Positions 42,581 through 52,257 are shown, counted from the first letter of the stretch. The stretch is 54,297 nt of DNA from CALMZN01 sp964443785 (GCA_964443785.1 CAYUER010000003.1:1-54297), one strand, 5' to 3'. Program-made: numbers and translations. Notes: generated by a model from the letters alone, not told the origin.

Positions 42581-43345
42581 TTATTTATTTAAATCGACTA
42601 AACTTTTATAGATATGGTAGCCATAAGCCAAAGAAAATGGAGTAATGATCAGTGAAATCACATCAACAATAAATGAATAAATTTTATCAGCTGTTGATTT
42701 TTCTTCGATAAACATAGATGGTATGACGAGCACCAACCAAACGGTAAACCCAAAAAGAAATAATCTGCCGAAAACTGACCACCATCTACCTTTGACCAGC
42801 TCTTTACTGCGACGCATAGCTGCTTTATTTTTTAAACCTTCAAACATAAAAATCCAGGCTACAAAGTTATAATAAATTCCCATGATAATACCAGGCACAA
42901 TGAGTAACAAGGTCCATAGAAATATAAAAATAGAAGCTAACGCGTTTGTTTCAAAAAAACTAATAGCTTGAGATCTGGCAACTTTAAAGGTTGGCCAAAT
43001 TTTTGGATCACTATCTTTATTCTTGATCAACAAATAAGTCCCCACTTGAGCTATCAAGTAAGCATAAACTGCAATAATTATAGCAAACAAAGCCACAATG
43101 CCTAAGATCACGTATATGGCTATCGACGCGATCGAGCCTAATTTGGAGGAAAAAGAATATGTTAAATAAAATAAAGCTGCCATCAATGCTATCGGTATGT
43201 AAGTCAACATAGGCAAAAGATTCATGCCAATCACTTTCCAAAAAATATTTTTACTAAGTGCAAATGATCTAGAAAATAATTCTGATACAGAAATTAATTT
43301 TCCATTTGCCTGGCTTACGACACTAGTTGTTGGCGTTGTTTCCAT
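42581..43345 (-). CDS. Polytopic membrane protein, paralogue of the previous gene
   Basis: 254 residues from the ATG at 43345 (the frame runs 3 codons further to a TTG). About six hydrophobic segments. It shares the 'SVSELFSRSF' entry, 'FKVARSQAISFFETNALASIF' and 'RRSKELVKGRWWSVFGRL' with its neighbour in the same order, which shows tandem duplication. A role in membrane lipid or envelope upkeep is possible but unsupported. 1 nt separates the two genes. Confidence 0.7.
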   Translation of the reverse strand: METTPTTSVVSQANGKLISVSELFSRSFALSKNIFWKVIGMNLLPMLTYIPIALMAALFYLTYSFSSKLGSIASIAIYVILGIVALFAIIIAVYAYLIAQVGTYLLIKNKDSDPKIWPTFKVARSQAISFFETNALASIFIFLWTLLLIVPGIIMGIYYNFVAWIFMFEGLKNKAAMRRSKELVKGRWWSVFGRLFLFGFTVWLVLVIPSMFIEEKSTADKIYSFIVDVISLIITPFSLAYGYHIYKSLVDLNK

Positions 43346-43362
43346 AAGATACAAATTAATTT

Positions 43363-44199
43363 TTAGTTATTTATATTAAACAATTTTTTAGCGTTTTGAT
43401 TGGTAATTTCTATAATCTCCGATTTTTCTTTCGCTAAAATATGCGATATTTTTTCGGCCACATATTCGACATAGAGTGGTTCATTTCTTTTTCCTCGATA
43501 AGGCTCTGGTGCTAAATATGGTGCATCGGTTTCTATCAAAATTTGTTCGAGTGGTATAGTCCGGACAATTTTTTCTAAAATACCAGTCTTATCAAAAGTG
43601 ATGATGCCAGTCACACCGATATAAAAACCCATCTGAACTAGCTCTTGAGCCTCCTCAACACTGCCACCAAAACAATGTACAACCGCTCGCTTGATCTTTG
43701 ATTCTTTTAATAGCTGGCAAATATCCCTATAAGCCTCTGCCTCATCCTTGTCTGGACTAGGCGAGGTGGGCTTGCCATTTCTACCATGGACAATGACTGC
43801 TAGATTATTTTTTTGGGCTAATTCAATATGTTGTAAAAAAACTTTTTTTTGCCTAGCCTTAATCTCCTCAATTGATTGCGCGCCTTTGGCAAAGCTCATG
43901 TCAAAATGATAGTAGTCAAAACCCGTCTCACCCATAGCAACAATCTTGCCGGGATGCTGGTCAATCAAAGACTGAAATTTATCTGCCGCAAAATCTTCAT
44001 CAAAAACATGGATGGGATGCAGACCTAAACTCGCATAAAAATTTTGACCATCAGCAATCTCTGCAGCTTTTTGTGAACTATCATAAGCAGCTCCGACATT
44101 GACCGCAGATAGTCCAGCCTGCCTGCAGCGAGCCATGACTTCAGCTCGATCTTCGTTGAAGGCTTTGAAATTAAGATGAGTATGGGAATCAAAAAGCAT
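43363..44199 (-). CDS. tatD: TatD-family metal-dependent DNase
   Basis: 278 residues. A TIM-barrel hydrolase with metal ligands 'FDSHTHLNF', 'GETGFDYYHFD' (Glu), 'VIVHGRNG', 'VVHCFGGS' and the Asp of 'IETDAPYLAPEPYRGKRNEP'. TatD proteins are 3'-5' DNases linked to repair or DNA turnover. A ~12-residue loop (NGKPTSPSPDKDE) follows the third ligand. The start overlaps the cvpA stop by one base. Confidence 0.95.
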   Translation of the reverse strand: MLFDSHTHLNFKAFNEDRAEVMARCRQAGLSAVNVGAAYDSSQKAAEIADGQNFYASLGLHPIHVFDEDFAADKFQSLIDQHPGKIVAMGETGFDYYHFDMSFAKGAQSIEEIKARQKKVFLQHIELAQKNNLAVIVHGRNGKPTSPSPDKDEAEAYRDICQLLKESKIKRAVVHCFGGSVEEAQELVQMGFYIGVTGIITFDKTGILEKIVRTIPLEQILIETDAPYLAPEPYRGKRNEPLYVEYVAEKISHILAKEKSEIIEITNQNAKKLFNINN

Positions 44200-44705
44200 T
44201 ACATTAAAGATTGAATACTCTTGATAGCCTCTGGGATAAACGGCTCAATTACTATAGAAATATTGCTCACCCAAACAGAAATAAACGAAGATTTGAAAGA
44301 TCCAGAAATAGCCTCACTGATCGGAAAGCGAGCCAATAGATAAACAAAAGCACTAATAGCCAATACACCGCCCAACAAACCAACTACTGCGCCCAACATT
44401 TTATTGATCAAATCAATGAACGGTATAAAATGAAAAATCAAATTAATTACTTTGACAATAATAGTAATGGCTATATTGATTAACAAAAAAATAACAACAA
44501 AACCTAAAATATTAGCCAAGGATTGATTATCAATATTGATAGCCTGCATAATCCAAGCGCCCATCTGCGACATATAGTGTGAGCCAAACCAAATACCCAA
44601 AATGACCCCAATAAAAGCACCAATAGCTCCCACCAAACCAGAGCGAAAACCCTGCCAGACAAAGACGAATAAAATAACGATTAAAATAACATCAAATAAA
44701 CTCAT
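44199..44705 (-). CDS. CvpA-family membrane protein
   Basis: 168 residues with four membrane segments. The first has 'DVILIVILFVFVWQGFRSGLVGAIGAFIGVILGIWFG' region, with the R-x-G-hydrophobic turn typical of CvpA/colicin V production proteins. Members affect envelope traits in several bacteria but no biochemical function is agreed. It lies between the TM1266-like gene and tatD. Confidence 0.85.
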   Translation of the reverse strand: MSLFDVILIVILFVFVWQGFRSGLVGAIGAFIGVILGIWFGSHYMSQMGAWIMQAINIDNQSLANILGFVVIFLLINIAITIIVKVINLIFHFIPFIDLINKMLGAVVGLLGGVLAISAFVYLLARFPISEAISGSFKSSFISVWVSNISIVIEPFIPEAIKSIQSLM

Positions 44706-44730
44706 AATTCTTTTATATTAAACTTAATGA

Positions 44731-44997
44731 TTATTTAGTCACGATGCTAGCTTTGGCTACAATGCCATAGAGCTTATTCAGCTTTTTGGTCAAATCATTT
44801 ATTTGCTTGGTGCTGGCAGCCATAGCCACCACTATCAAACCAGTGCAATGCTCGACACAAGCCGGCTGGACATTGACCCCCAGTCTAGACATGATCAAGT
44901 GTCCTGCCTCGGTCAACATATTTTGCACATCATTGGCATGAGTTTGTCTGTCTTCGATCAAAATAGTAATAGTACCTAATTGTTTTTTTTCTTTCAT
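44731..44997 (-). CDS. TM1266-like (ACT/CopG-fold) putative regulator
   Basis: 88 residues. Order and motifs fit the TM1266 family: 'LGTITILIEDRQTHANDVQNML', 'AGHLIMSRLGVNVQ', 'GLIVVAMAASTKQINDLTKKLNKLYGIVAKASIV'. The family is an ACT-like dimer, often called an iron-only hydrogenase regulator because of its neighbours elsewhere. No hydrogenase is in this window; here it lies between rsmI and cvpA. Two Cys (ACVEHC) are present. The ATG is directly beside the scaffold gap. Confidence 0.7.
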   Translation of the reverse strand: MKEKKQLGTITILIEDRQTHANDVQNMLTEAGHLIMSRLGVNVQPACVEHCTGLIVVAMAASTKQINDLTKKLNKLYGIVAKASIVTK

Positions 44998-44999
44998 AT

Positions 45000-45099
45000 N
45001 NNNNNNNNNNNNNNNNNNNNNNNNNNNNNNNNNNNNNNNNNNNNNNNNNNNNNNNNNNNNNNNNNNNNNNNNNNNNNNNNNNNNNNNNNNNNNNNNNNN
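45000..45099. other. Scaffold gap (100 N)
   Basis: A run of exactly 100 N, a conventional placeholder for a gap of unknown length. It removes the 3' end of rsmI and any intergenic sequence before the TM1266-like gene. Confidence 1.
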
Positions 45100-45758
45100 A
45101 CTATCACTACAAATTCTCCCTTTATTTGAGTTTTATTTTTATTCAAAGTAGCTAATATTTCAGAAGCTGTACCACGATAGATAGTCTCAAACTGTTTACT
45201 CAGCTCTCGTCCGACAATCAAATGTTTTGAGCAATCACTGAGCTGTTCCAAGGCTTTGATGATACGATGAACTGATTCAAAAAATATAACTGGAACTTCC
45301 TCTTTTTTGATCATATCAATCATTGTTTGTCTGCCTTTTTTGTGTGGCAAAAAACCCAAAAAAATGAAACGATCCATCTGAATACCGGCCACACTAATAA
45401 TAGAAGACAAGGCTGAGGGGCCAGCGATCGGCACAATCTGCACATCAGGAAAATCTACCAAAACTTTTTGAATCAACTGTCCACCTGGATCAGCAATCCC
45501 TGGAGTACCAGCATCGCTGACATAGGCCAAATCATGACCAGCGCTTAATTCATTTTTGATCTTCTGCCAATCGTGCTGTGAACTATGTTGTTGCCAAACT
45601 AATAATTTTTTTTCAATCTCAAACTTGTTGAGCAACTTGATAGTCACTCTCTTATCCTCTGCAACAATCACATCCACCTTGCGTAAAACATCCAGAGCCC
45701 GCAAAGTAATATCATCTAAATTACCTATTGGTGTGGCAACAATATATAAACTACTCAT
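45100..45758 (-). CDS. rsmI: 16S rRNA 2'-O-ribose methyltransferase RsmI (3' end in the gap)
   Basis: 219 visible residues; the stop is in the N run. It methylates C1402 of 16S rRNA in the family. Seen: 'SLYIVATPIGNLDDITLRAL', 'VDVIVAEDKR', 'YVSDAGTPGIADPGGQLIQK', 'PIAGPSALSSIISVAG', 'FLGFLPHKKGRQ', 'FFESVHRI' and 'VGRELSKQFETIYRG', all canonical. The visible part ends at 'GEFVVI', close to the end of the catalytic core, so a short form may miss only a few residues. It overlaps the AI-2E gene by 4 nt. Confidence 0.95.
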
Positions 45759-46789
45759 CGACTTGTTTTTCTTTGGGACATAGCATACTCAAAATAGACA
45801 GACACTACCGTAGCAATTGGCACAGCCAGCAAAGCTCCGACTACTCCTGCCAAACGACCACCGGTCAAGATAGCTAAAATTACCACCACTGGATTCAAGC
45901 CAGTATTACGACCCATGATTTTGGGGACTATGAGATTATTTTCCAATTGCTGGATCACTAGATACAAAATAGCAGTGTAGATAGCCTTGTTTAGGCCGTC
46001 AGCCCAAGCAAAAAAGACCGCAATAATAGCGGAAACCCATGGTCCCAAAATCGGCACAATCTCCAATAAACCAGCCAAGACTGCTAATAACAAAGCGTAT
46101 TTGACATCTAAGATCAACAAACCAATATAAACAGTAATAAAAATAATCAAAGATAAGATAATCTGTCCACGAAACCACATACCTAGACGCTTCTGCATTT
46201 TTTCTACCAGATAGCTGACTTTTTCACTTTTATCAGCTGGAAAAAGATGATTGATAAAATTCTTGAAACCATTTTCTTCGATAGTCAAATAAAAAGTCAA
46301 AACCAAAACCATGAAAAAACTGATAATACTACCAAAAATAGAAGTGACCACATTCAAAATACCAAAGCCAATTTTGGATAAACTTTGAGCCAACTGAGTC
46401 AATGATGTGCCACTGCTACTGGCCAATACACCAGAATTGGCACCCTCTAGGCGATGTAAATTCATCAAAGCATCATCAAGTTTTCTGTAAAGCTCAGGGA
46501 AAGAGCTCGATATATCCATAATCTGCGCAGCTATCGGTCCTGATAACAAAATAACTACTGTAGTAATCAATGATAAAAATAAAGTAAAAATAATAGTAAT
46601 ACTCAAACCACGAGGAATCTTGACTCGTGACAAGGTATCAACCCAAGGATCAAAAGCGGAAGCCAAGACGATAGCAATGACTAGCAAGGCTAAAACATCG
46701 CGAATCAATATCGCCACGGTCACTAGCGCCAAGATAAAAATAATACGCCAAATAGTGCCGTTGGAAATAGTAGTGTTTTGTTTTGTCAT
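45755..46789 (-). CDS. AI-2E transporter family (PerM-like) permease
   Basis: 344 residues with about seven membrane helices. Seen: 'FDPWVDTLSRVKIPRGLSI' near the N-terminus and the conserved C-terminal set 'YVGLLILDVKYALLLAVLAGLLEIVPILGPW' region, 'QQLENNLIVPKIMGRNTGLNPVVVI' region and 'AGVVGALLAVPIA'. Some members export autoinducer-2 or act as Na+/H+ antiporters; the substrate here is unknown. Confidence 0.93.
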   Translation of the reverse strand: MTKQNTTISNGTIWRIIFILALVTVAILIRDVLALLVIAIVLASAFDPWVDTLSRVKIPRGLSITIIFTLFLSLITTVVILLSGPIAAQIMDISSSFPELYRKLDDALMNLHRLEGANSGVLASSSGTSLTQLAQSLSKIGFGILNVVTSIFGSIISFFMVLVLTFYLTIEENGFKNFINHLFPADKSEKVSYLVEKMQKRLGMWFRGQIILSLIIFITVYIGLLILDVKYALLLAVLAGLLEIVPILGPWVSAIIAVFFAWADGLNKAIYTAILYLVIQQLENNLIVPKIMGRNTGLNPVVVILAILTGGRLAGVVGALLAVPIATVVSVYFEYAMSQRKTSR

Positions 46790-46798
46790 ATTTTTATT

Positions 46799-48067
46799 TT
46801 AGGATTTTAATATTTTCAAAAATTTATCTTCATTTTCAAAGGGGCCAATGATAGCTAAATTGCTCTTTGACCAATCGATCACATCTTTAGCGAGATTATT
46901 CACTTGATTGACGGTAATTTTATCCAAAGCAGCCAAAGTAGCTGGCAAATCTTTGATATTTTGATTCCATAGTTCTTGGGCAGCCAAAAAATTCAAATAG
47001 CTAGTCGGACTTTCTAAGCGTAAAATCAAACGACCACGGATATTATCTTTGGCTTTTTGTAATTCATCGGCACTGATGCCATCTTTTTTGACTCGATCAA
47101 GCTCAGCTTTGATCATAGTCAAGGCTTCATATATCTTATCCTTATTAAGACCAGAATGCACTGCAAAAGAGCTGATGTCTTCATAGCCTCCTACTTCAGC
47201 CTTAACAAAGTAGCACAAGCCCATTTTTTCCCTGATTTGCAAAAACAAACGAGAGCTCATAGTACCGCCCAAGATGTTACCCAACACTTGCAAAGCCATA
47301 AAACGCTTATCCGTACTAGGTAGTGACCTGAATCCGAGTATTAATTGCACTTGTTCTAAATTGCGATTAATCAACTTGATGCGGGGCTGTGCTTGAGCAA
47401 AGCGACCTACTTTTTCTATTTTGTTGCGAGCTTGTTTTTTGCTTATTGGAAAATATTTTTTCAATAGAGTTTGCAGTTTGGCTTCCGAAAAATTACCAGC
47501 TACACCAATCACTGCATTGCCATTGTAATAATGATTCTGATAATATTGATATAAATTTTGGCGGCTAATAGTCTTGATTACCTCGCGTGGACCGGCAATG
47601 GGCTTACCTAAAGTTGAGCCTCTGAACAATAAATCTTCAAAAATTTCTTCGACAAAAAAAGATGGATTGTCTTCATACATATTGATCTCTTCGACTATCA
47701 CACCCCGCTCTCTATCCATCTCTGTAGCTTCAAACTTGGATTGATAAAGCATATCTGAAAGCATGTCCATCGCCAATGGCAAATGACTGCTATCGGCCGT
47801 AATATAATAGCCCGTATGTTCTTTGCCAGTAAAAGCATTGTACTCTGCCCCGATGCCATCTAGCTCTTTGGAGATGTCTATGGTATTCGGTCTTTTGGCA
47901 GTGCCCTTGAACATCAAGTGCTCGACAAAATGAGAAACACCATTGTTGCGCAAATTTTCTTGACGACTACCAACTTTATAGATCACCTCAAAAGTAATAG
48001 CTTGAGTGTCTTTTTTGGGCACCAGTAGCAGTACACTACCATCAGGACGCACGATTCTTTTGAACAT
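46799..48067 (-). CDS. M16-family zinc peptidase
   Basis: 422 residues. The inverted zinc motif HxxEH is in 'NNGVSHFVEHLMFKGTAKRP' and the third ligand Glu lies in the following helix region (VIVEEINMYEDNP). The second half repeats the M16 fold without the metal site ('GNILGGTMSSRLFLQIREKMGLCY' region). It resembles processing-peptidase-like YmxG/MPP proteins. It degrades or processes short peptides. No signal peptide is seen, so it is probably cytosolic. Confidence 0.94.
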   Translation of the reverse strand: MFKRIVRPDGSVLLLVPKKDTQAITFEVIYKVGSRQENLRNNGVSHFVEHLMFKGTAKRPNTIDISKELDGIGAEYNAFTGKEHTGYYITADSSHLPLAMDMLSDMLYQSKFEATEMDRERGVIVEEINMYEDNPSFFVEEIFEDLLFRGSTLGKPIAGPREVIKTISRQNLYQYYQNHYYNGNAVIGVAGNFSEAKLQTLLKKYFPISKKQARNKIEKVGRFAQAQPRIKLINRNLEQVQLILGFRSLPSTDKRFMALQVLGNILGGTMSSRLFLQIREKMGLCYFVKAEVGGYEDISSFAVHSGLNKDKIYEALTMIKAELDRVKKDGISADELQKAKDNIRGRLILRLESPTSYLNFLAAQELWNQNIKDLPATLAALDKITVNQVNNLAKDVIDWSKSNLAIIGPFENEDKFLKILKS

Positions 48068-48088
48068 ATATATAAATTAAATAAAAAA

Positions 48089-49468
48089 TTAATTAAATTT
48101 AGTGTGAAAATAATTTATTAATTCTGTAATCTCTACTCGATCTTGCTGCATGGTATCACGATCACGCACTGTCACTTTTTTGTCTTCGAGACTTTCAAAG
48201 TCAAAAGTCACACAATACGGTGTGCCAATCTCATCTTGACGACGATAACGCTTGCCGATACTAGCTGTCTCATCATAGACACAGACAAAATGTTTTTTGA
48301 GATCCAACAATATTTGCTGAGCCGGTTTGGTCAACTCTTCTTTTTTGGAAAGTGGCAAGACCGCAATCTTGATCGGCGCCAAAGCATAGGGCAACTTCAA
48401 AACTAATTCAATATCTTTTTTGGCTTCGGTAGTAGTACTGCGTCCACCCTGCACTTCGGTGTAGGCCGAAAGTAAAACTGCCAAAACTGAGCGATCCAAA
48501 CCCAAAGAAGGCTCGACCACATGGGGAATAAATTTTTCACCAGTCACTGGATCGGTATAGCTCAAATCCTGACCGCTGAATTTTTGATGTTGACTCAAAT
48601 CATAGTCAGTGCGGTAGGCTAGACCATAAAGTTCCTTTTGACCAAAAGGATACTTGAACTCAAAATCAATAGTACGCTTGGAATAAAAAGCTCGATCGGC
48701 TTCTGGAATTTCTACCTCTACTAGATTTTCTGACTTGATACCCAAGGACTGACACCAGCGACGCATCACTTGTAGCCAATCTTCAAAAGCCTCCAAACCC
48801 TTGTCCGGATGAACAAAATACTCCACCTCCATCTGCTCAAACTCACGCATGCGAAAAATAAAATTCTCAGTGGTGATTTCATTGCGAAAAGCTTTGCCAA
48901 TTTGACCAATACCGAAAGGTAAACGCTGTCGAGTACTTTCAGCGACATTTTTGAAATTGACAAAAATACCACCAGCTGTCTCTGGTCGCAAATAAGCTAC
49001 ACTAGCCGAATCCTCGGCTGGACCAATAAAAGTCTTGAGCATCATATTGAACTGCCGCATCTCAGTCAAAGCTCCGCCGCAATCTGGACACTTTATCTTT
49101 TGATCGGGTTGTGGTTTTTCTTTATCGTGCTTTGGCTCTAGGCTATTTTTTTCCAAAAGATGATCATAGCGAAAACGATGGTGACAAGCCTTGCACTCTA
49201 CTAATGGATCAGAAAAGTTGGCCAAATGACCAGATGCCTCCCAAGCCTTGGGATTCATGATAATAGCCGCATCCAAACCCACCATGTCAGCCCGCTCGGT
49301 CACAAACATCTTCCACCAAGACTTTTTGATATTATTTTTGAGCTCGACACCCAAAGGGCCGTAGTCATAAGAAGCACTCAAACCTCCGTATATTTCCGAA
49401 GAGGGATAAATAAAACCTCTGGTTTTAGCCAGATTCACTACTTTTTCAAATAAATTTTTGTCTTCCAT
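48089..49468 (-). CDS. glyS: Glycine--tRNA ligase, dimeric class II type
   Basis: 459 residues, the alpha2 type (not alpha2-beta2). Seen: 'FEKVVNLAKTRGFIYPSSEIYG', 'DYGPLGVELKNNIKKSWW', motif 2 'GIGQIGKAFRNEITTENFIFRMREFEQME' region, and 'PHVVEPSLGLDRSVLAVL' (motif 3). A zinc-ribbon insert has 'CKACHHRF' and 'CPDCGG'. The C-terminal anticodon domain starts near 'APIKIAVLPL'. First gene of a long minus-strand operon that runs to rmuC. Confidence 0.97.
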   Translation of the reverse strand: MEDKNLFEKVVNLAKTRGFIYPSSEIYGGLSASYDYGPLGVELKNNIKKSWWKMFVTERADMVGLDAAIIMNPKAWEASGHLANFSDPLVECKACHHRFRYDHLLEKNSLEPKHDKEKPQPDQKIKCPDCGGALTEMRQFNMMLKTFIGPAEDSASVAYLRPETAGGIFVNFKNVAESTRQRLPFGIGQIGKAFRNEITTENFIFRMREFEQMEVEYFVHPDKGLEAFEDWLQVMRRWCQSLGIKSENLVEVEIPEADRAFYSKRTIDFEFKYPFGQKELYGLAYRTDYDLSQHQKFSGQDLSYTDPVTGEKFIPHVVEPSLGLDRSVLAVLLSAYTEVQGGRSTTTEAKKDIELVLKLPYALAPIKIAVLPLSKKEELTKPAQQILLDLKKHFVCVYDETASIGKRYRRQDEIGTPYCVTFDFESLEDKKVTVRDRDTMQQDRVEITELINYFHTKFN

Positions 49469-49501
49469 AAATCAGCGATTTTTTACTCAATCGATAAGCA
49501 A

Positions 49502-49530
49502 ATTATAACTAATTAAAGCAAAAAAAACAA
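49502..49530 (-). promoter_or_regulatory. Promoter of the glyS-rmuC operon
   Basis: Minus-strand TTGTTT (49525-49530), 17-nt spacer, perfect TATAAT (49502-49507). The -35 box lies in the T-tract side of the Clp-gene terminator. About 33 nt lead to the glyS ATG. Confidence 0.65.
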
Positions 49531-49559
49531 GAATTGACTAAACAGCCAATTCTTGTTTT
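49524..49559 (-). terminator. Terminator of the Clp-like gene
   Basis: AAAACAAGAATTG and CAATTCTTGTTTT form a perfect 13-bp stem around a 10-nt loop, with further T (minus strand) after the stem. It begins 13 nt after the Clp-like stop. Confidence 0.88.
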
Positions 49560-49572
49560 AAAATGAAAAATT

Positions 49573-52257
49573 TTAATACCCCTCTGCGGGCTTGACGGTA
49601 ATCTTGTCGCCCACATCATAGACTATGACATCACGGCGACCAATTTTGCCAGACAACAAAAATGAAGCCAAAGCATTGTCCACTCGCTCTTGGATCACTC
49701 GACGCAAAGGTCGGGCACCAAAGACTGGATCAAAACCAGCGTCAGCTAATTCTCTTTGAGCGGCTTCAGTCCACTCAAAATAAATACCCTTGGCCTCCAA
49801 ATTCTTTTTCACACCTTTCATCAATAAACCAGCAATCTGGAAAATCTCTTCTTTGTTCAGTGGCTTGAAAACTACGACATTATCAAAACGATTGATAAAC
49901 TCCGGACTGAATATTGGGCGAATTTCATTTTTGATCAGATTATCTTTGAAGTCATCGATACCCTTGCCTTGCGTGATTTGATCTTGGATATATGATGTGC
50001 CAGCGTTGGAAGTCGCGACCAATATCAAATTGGTAAAATCAACTGTCGTACCTAAAGCATCAGTCAGGCGACCATCTTCCATTACTTGCAAGAAAATATT
50101 GAGAACTTCTTTGTCAGCTTTTTCTATTTCATCAAGCAACAGCAAGGCAAAAGGTTTTTGCCTGACCATCTCTGTCAGTAGTCCAGTAGTGCCATTTTCG
50201 GCTGAGCCAATCAACCTAGGCAAACTAGTTTGTGATTGATACTCAGACATATCTAGGCGGATCATATTTTTTTCACTGCCAAAGTATTTTTCGGCCACGG
50301 TCTTGGCTAGCTCAGTTTTACCGACACCAGTCGGACCCAAAAACAAAAGATTGACTATAGGACGCTTTTTGTCTCTCAGCTCAGCTCTAGCCCTGCGCAA
50401 GGCAGCTCCGACGCTACTGACTGCCTCATGCTGACCAATAATCCGCTGATGAATTTCTTCCTCAATATTCATCAATTTACTGGACTCTTGGACGGACACT
50501 TGGGTCAGAGGTATGTTGGTCTTGCGACTGACCAAGACAGCTACATCTTCGCCGCGCACTAGACGATCAGCTCGCCTAGTCTGCGCGACCATGATCCCCA
50601 CCTCATCCATCATGTCAATCGCTTTTTTGGGTAGATAGCTATCTGGCAAATAGCGACTAGAAAGTTCAAAAATCCTTTCTATGGCCTCATAGGTAAAGTA
50701 GACTTTATTTTTATGCTCAACATAACCGACATGAGCTTCTAAAATTTGGATAGTTTGATTTTTATCTGGCTCATTGATAGTGATTTTTTTCAAGACCTGA
50801 CCAAGGTCAGTTTTTTCCAAACGCTCGACATAGCTCTTGTTGGTACTGGTCGCAATGACGACAATGCCAGTTTTACGAATCTCGGAGGCCAATACTTCAG
50901 ACAAATCAATACCTTCATTGCCCTGGCTAGAGACGCCAATGATATTGTGAATATTATCAATAAACAAAATAATATTGCCGGAAATCGCTACTTCATTCAC
51001 TATGGCTAGCAATCTCTCCTCCAATACTCCACTACCGCCCGTACCCGAGATCAGCAAAGGTATAGACACGCTAACCAAACGCTTATCTTGAAAAGCTGGT
51101 GGCACCTCTTCGGCCATCATCATGTTGGCTAAGCCCTCAATAATATTGGTCTTACCGACACCAGGCTGGCCAACCAAAATCACGCTCGACATATTGCTCT
51201 GCACCATCTCAATGATATCGGCGATTTCCTTATCGCGACCAACGCAGAGAGTGAGACGACCTCTCTTGGCCTGCGCTGTCAAATCTTCAGAAAAAGCATC
51301 CAAAATAGGAGTAGCAATGGCAGTGTAGGCTCTATTGATATGCGTCTGCTTCAAACGAGAACGAGAACGATAAAGTTTGTAGTTGTTATAAATACTACGA
51401 TTGATCTCTAGCCAAGCTGTGACATTATCAATTTTGTTTTCATCGATATTGAAATCGTAGAAAAAATTGCGTACCGACTTTGACGACATGACCAAACCAT
51501 AAAACAAATCTACTTCTGCCATACGATTGTCACGACGCTTGTGCATATGCACATAGGCTTGCAACAAAGTATTTTTGAGCTCGTCAGTCAAATCATCATT
51601 GACTGAAGTAGCAGCGTTCATTTGTACTAAATTGTCATTGATAGTTTGTTGTAAATTTTCACTACCCAAACCAAGTCTAGCCAACACAAGCTTGATGTCT
51701 TTGTCGCCCAATAGAATATAAAGCAAATGCCAAGCACTTACTGGAAAAACCTTGGTCATCCTGGCATAGAGCCAAGCTTTGTCGAGCATCTCGGCGGTTT
51801 CCTTGTTTAGACTATCTGCAATATTGTGTTGAACAAAAACATTTTTATCCAAAAGTAATCTTCTTTTTTTCTTTTCAGCTAAAATTGGTGATTCGATACG
51901 ATAATAAAGGTACATCACCAAAACTATCAAGGACCAAAACAAAAAATTCTGCTGACTAGCCGTCAACCATATTTTCAATAAAGCTATGGGGTCACCTTGC
52001 AAAATTACAAAACTCCTGACCAGAAAAAATCCAGCCAAGGCACCTGCTACTATCAAAGTAATATTGATAATCAAGTTGATAGTCTGACGCAATTCTCTGA
52101 CAAAAATATGCAGATAATCAATCGGGTAATCCCAGTAAACTAAATCATTATTTTCAAAATAAAAATAACGATGCCCCAGGCAAGTTGGACATTTTTTACC
52201 ACTGACACTACCCTGAGCTTGGCAAGTGTCACAATTTTTAAAAATCACTTCTGCCAT
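49573..52257 (-). CDS. Membrane-anchored ClpC-like AAA+ protein with zinc ribbon
   Basis: 894 residues. A zinc ribbon (C9, C12, C23, C26), two membrane helices (~58-83 and 104-119), a Clp_N-like domain (~140-290) and two AAA+ domains. D1 has Walker A 'GQPGVGKT' (363-370), but Walker B reads 'LFIDNIHN', with N435 in place of the catalytic Glu; the arginine-finger region reads 'LGQVLKKI' where ALxRRF is usual. D2 is intact: Walker A 'GPTGVGKT' (641-648), Walker B 'LLLLDEIEKA' (E710), 'EFINRFDN' and 'GARPLRRVIQ'. The usual ClpP-docking IGF/LGF loop is not evident after 'ATSNAGTSYIQ'. It may be a membrane chaperone or unfoldase using D2 only. It overlaps the upstream gene by 13 nt. Confidence 0.92.
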   Translation of the reverse strand: MAEVIFKNCDTCQAQGSVSGKKCPTCLGHRYFYFENNDLVYWDYPIDYLHIFVRELRQTINLIINITLIVAGALAGFFLVRSFVILQGDPIALLKIWLTASQQNFLFWSLIVLVMYLYYRIESPILAEKKKRRLLLDKNVFVQHNIADSLNKETAEMLDKAWLYARMTKVFPVSAWHLLYILLGDKDIKLVLARLGLGSENLQQTINDNLVQMNAATSVNDDLTDELKNTLLQAYVHMHKRRDNRMAEVDLFYGLVMSSKSVRNFFYDFNIDENKIDNVTAWLEINRSIYNNYKLYRSRSRLKQTHINRAYTAIATPILDAFSEDLTAQAKRGRLTLCVGRDKEIADIIEMVQSNMSSVILVGQPGVGKTNIIEGLANMMMAEEVPPAFQDKRLVSVSIPLLISGTGGSGVLEERLLAIVNEVAISGNIILFIDNIHNIIGVSSQGNEGIDLSEVLASEIRKTGIVVIATSTNKSYVERLEKTDLGQVLKKITINEPDKNQTIQILEAHVGYVEHKNKVYFTYEAIERIFELSSRYLPDSYLPKKAIDMMDEVGIMVAQTRRADRLVRGEDVAVLVSRKTNIPLTQVSVQESSKLMNIEEEIHQRIIGQHEAVSSVGAALRRARAELRDKKRPIVNLLFLGPTGVGKTELAKTVAEKYFGSEKNMIRLDMSEYQSQTSLPRLIGSAENGTTGLLTEMVRQKPFALLLLDEIEKADKEVLNIFLQVMEDGRLTDALGTTVDFTNLILVATSNAGTSYIQDQITQGKGIDDFKDNLIKNEIRPIFSPEFINRFDNVVVFKPLNKEEIFQIAGLLMKGVKKNLEAKGIYFEWTEAAQRELADAGFDPVFGARPLRRVIQERVDNALASFLLSGKIGRRDVIVYDVGDKITVKPAEGY

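Noticed and set aside
44994..45758. 254-residue RsmI read through the N run
   Set aside because: The last 34 residues are undetermined or come from the neighbouring gene's start; only 45100-45758 is real.
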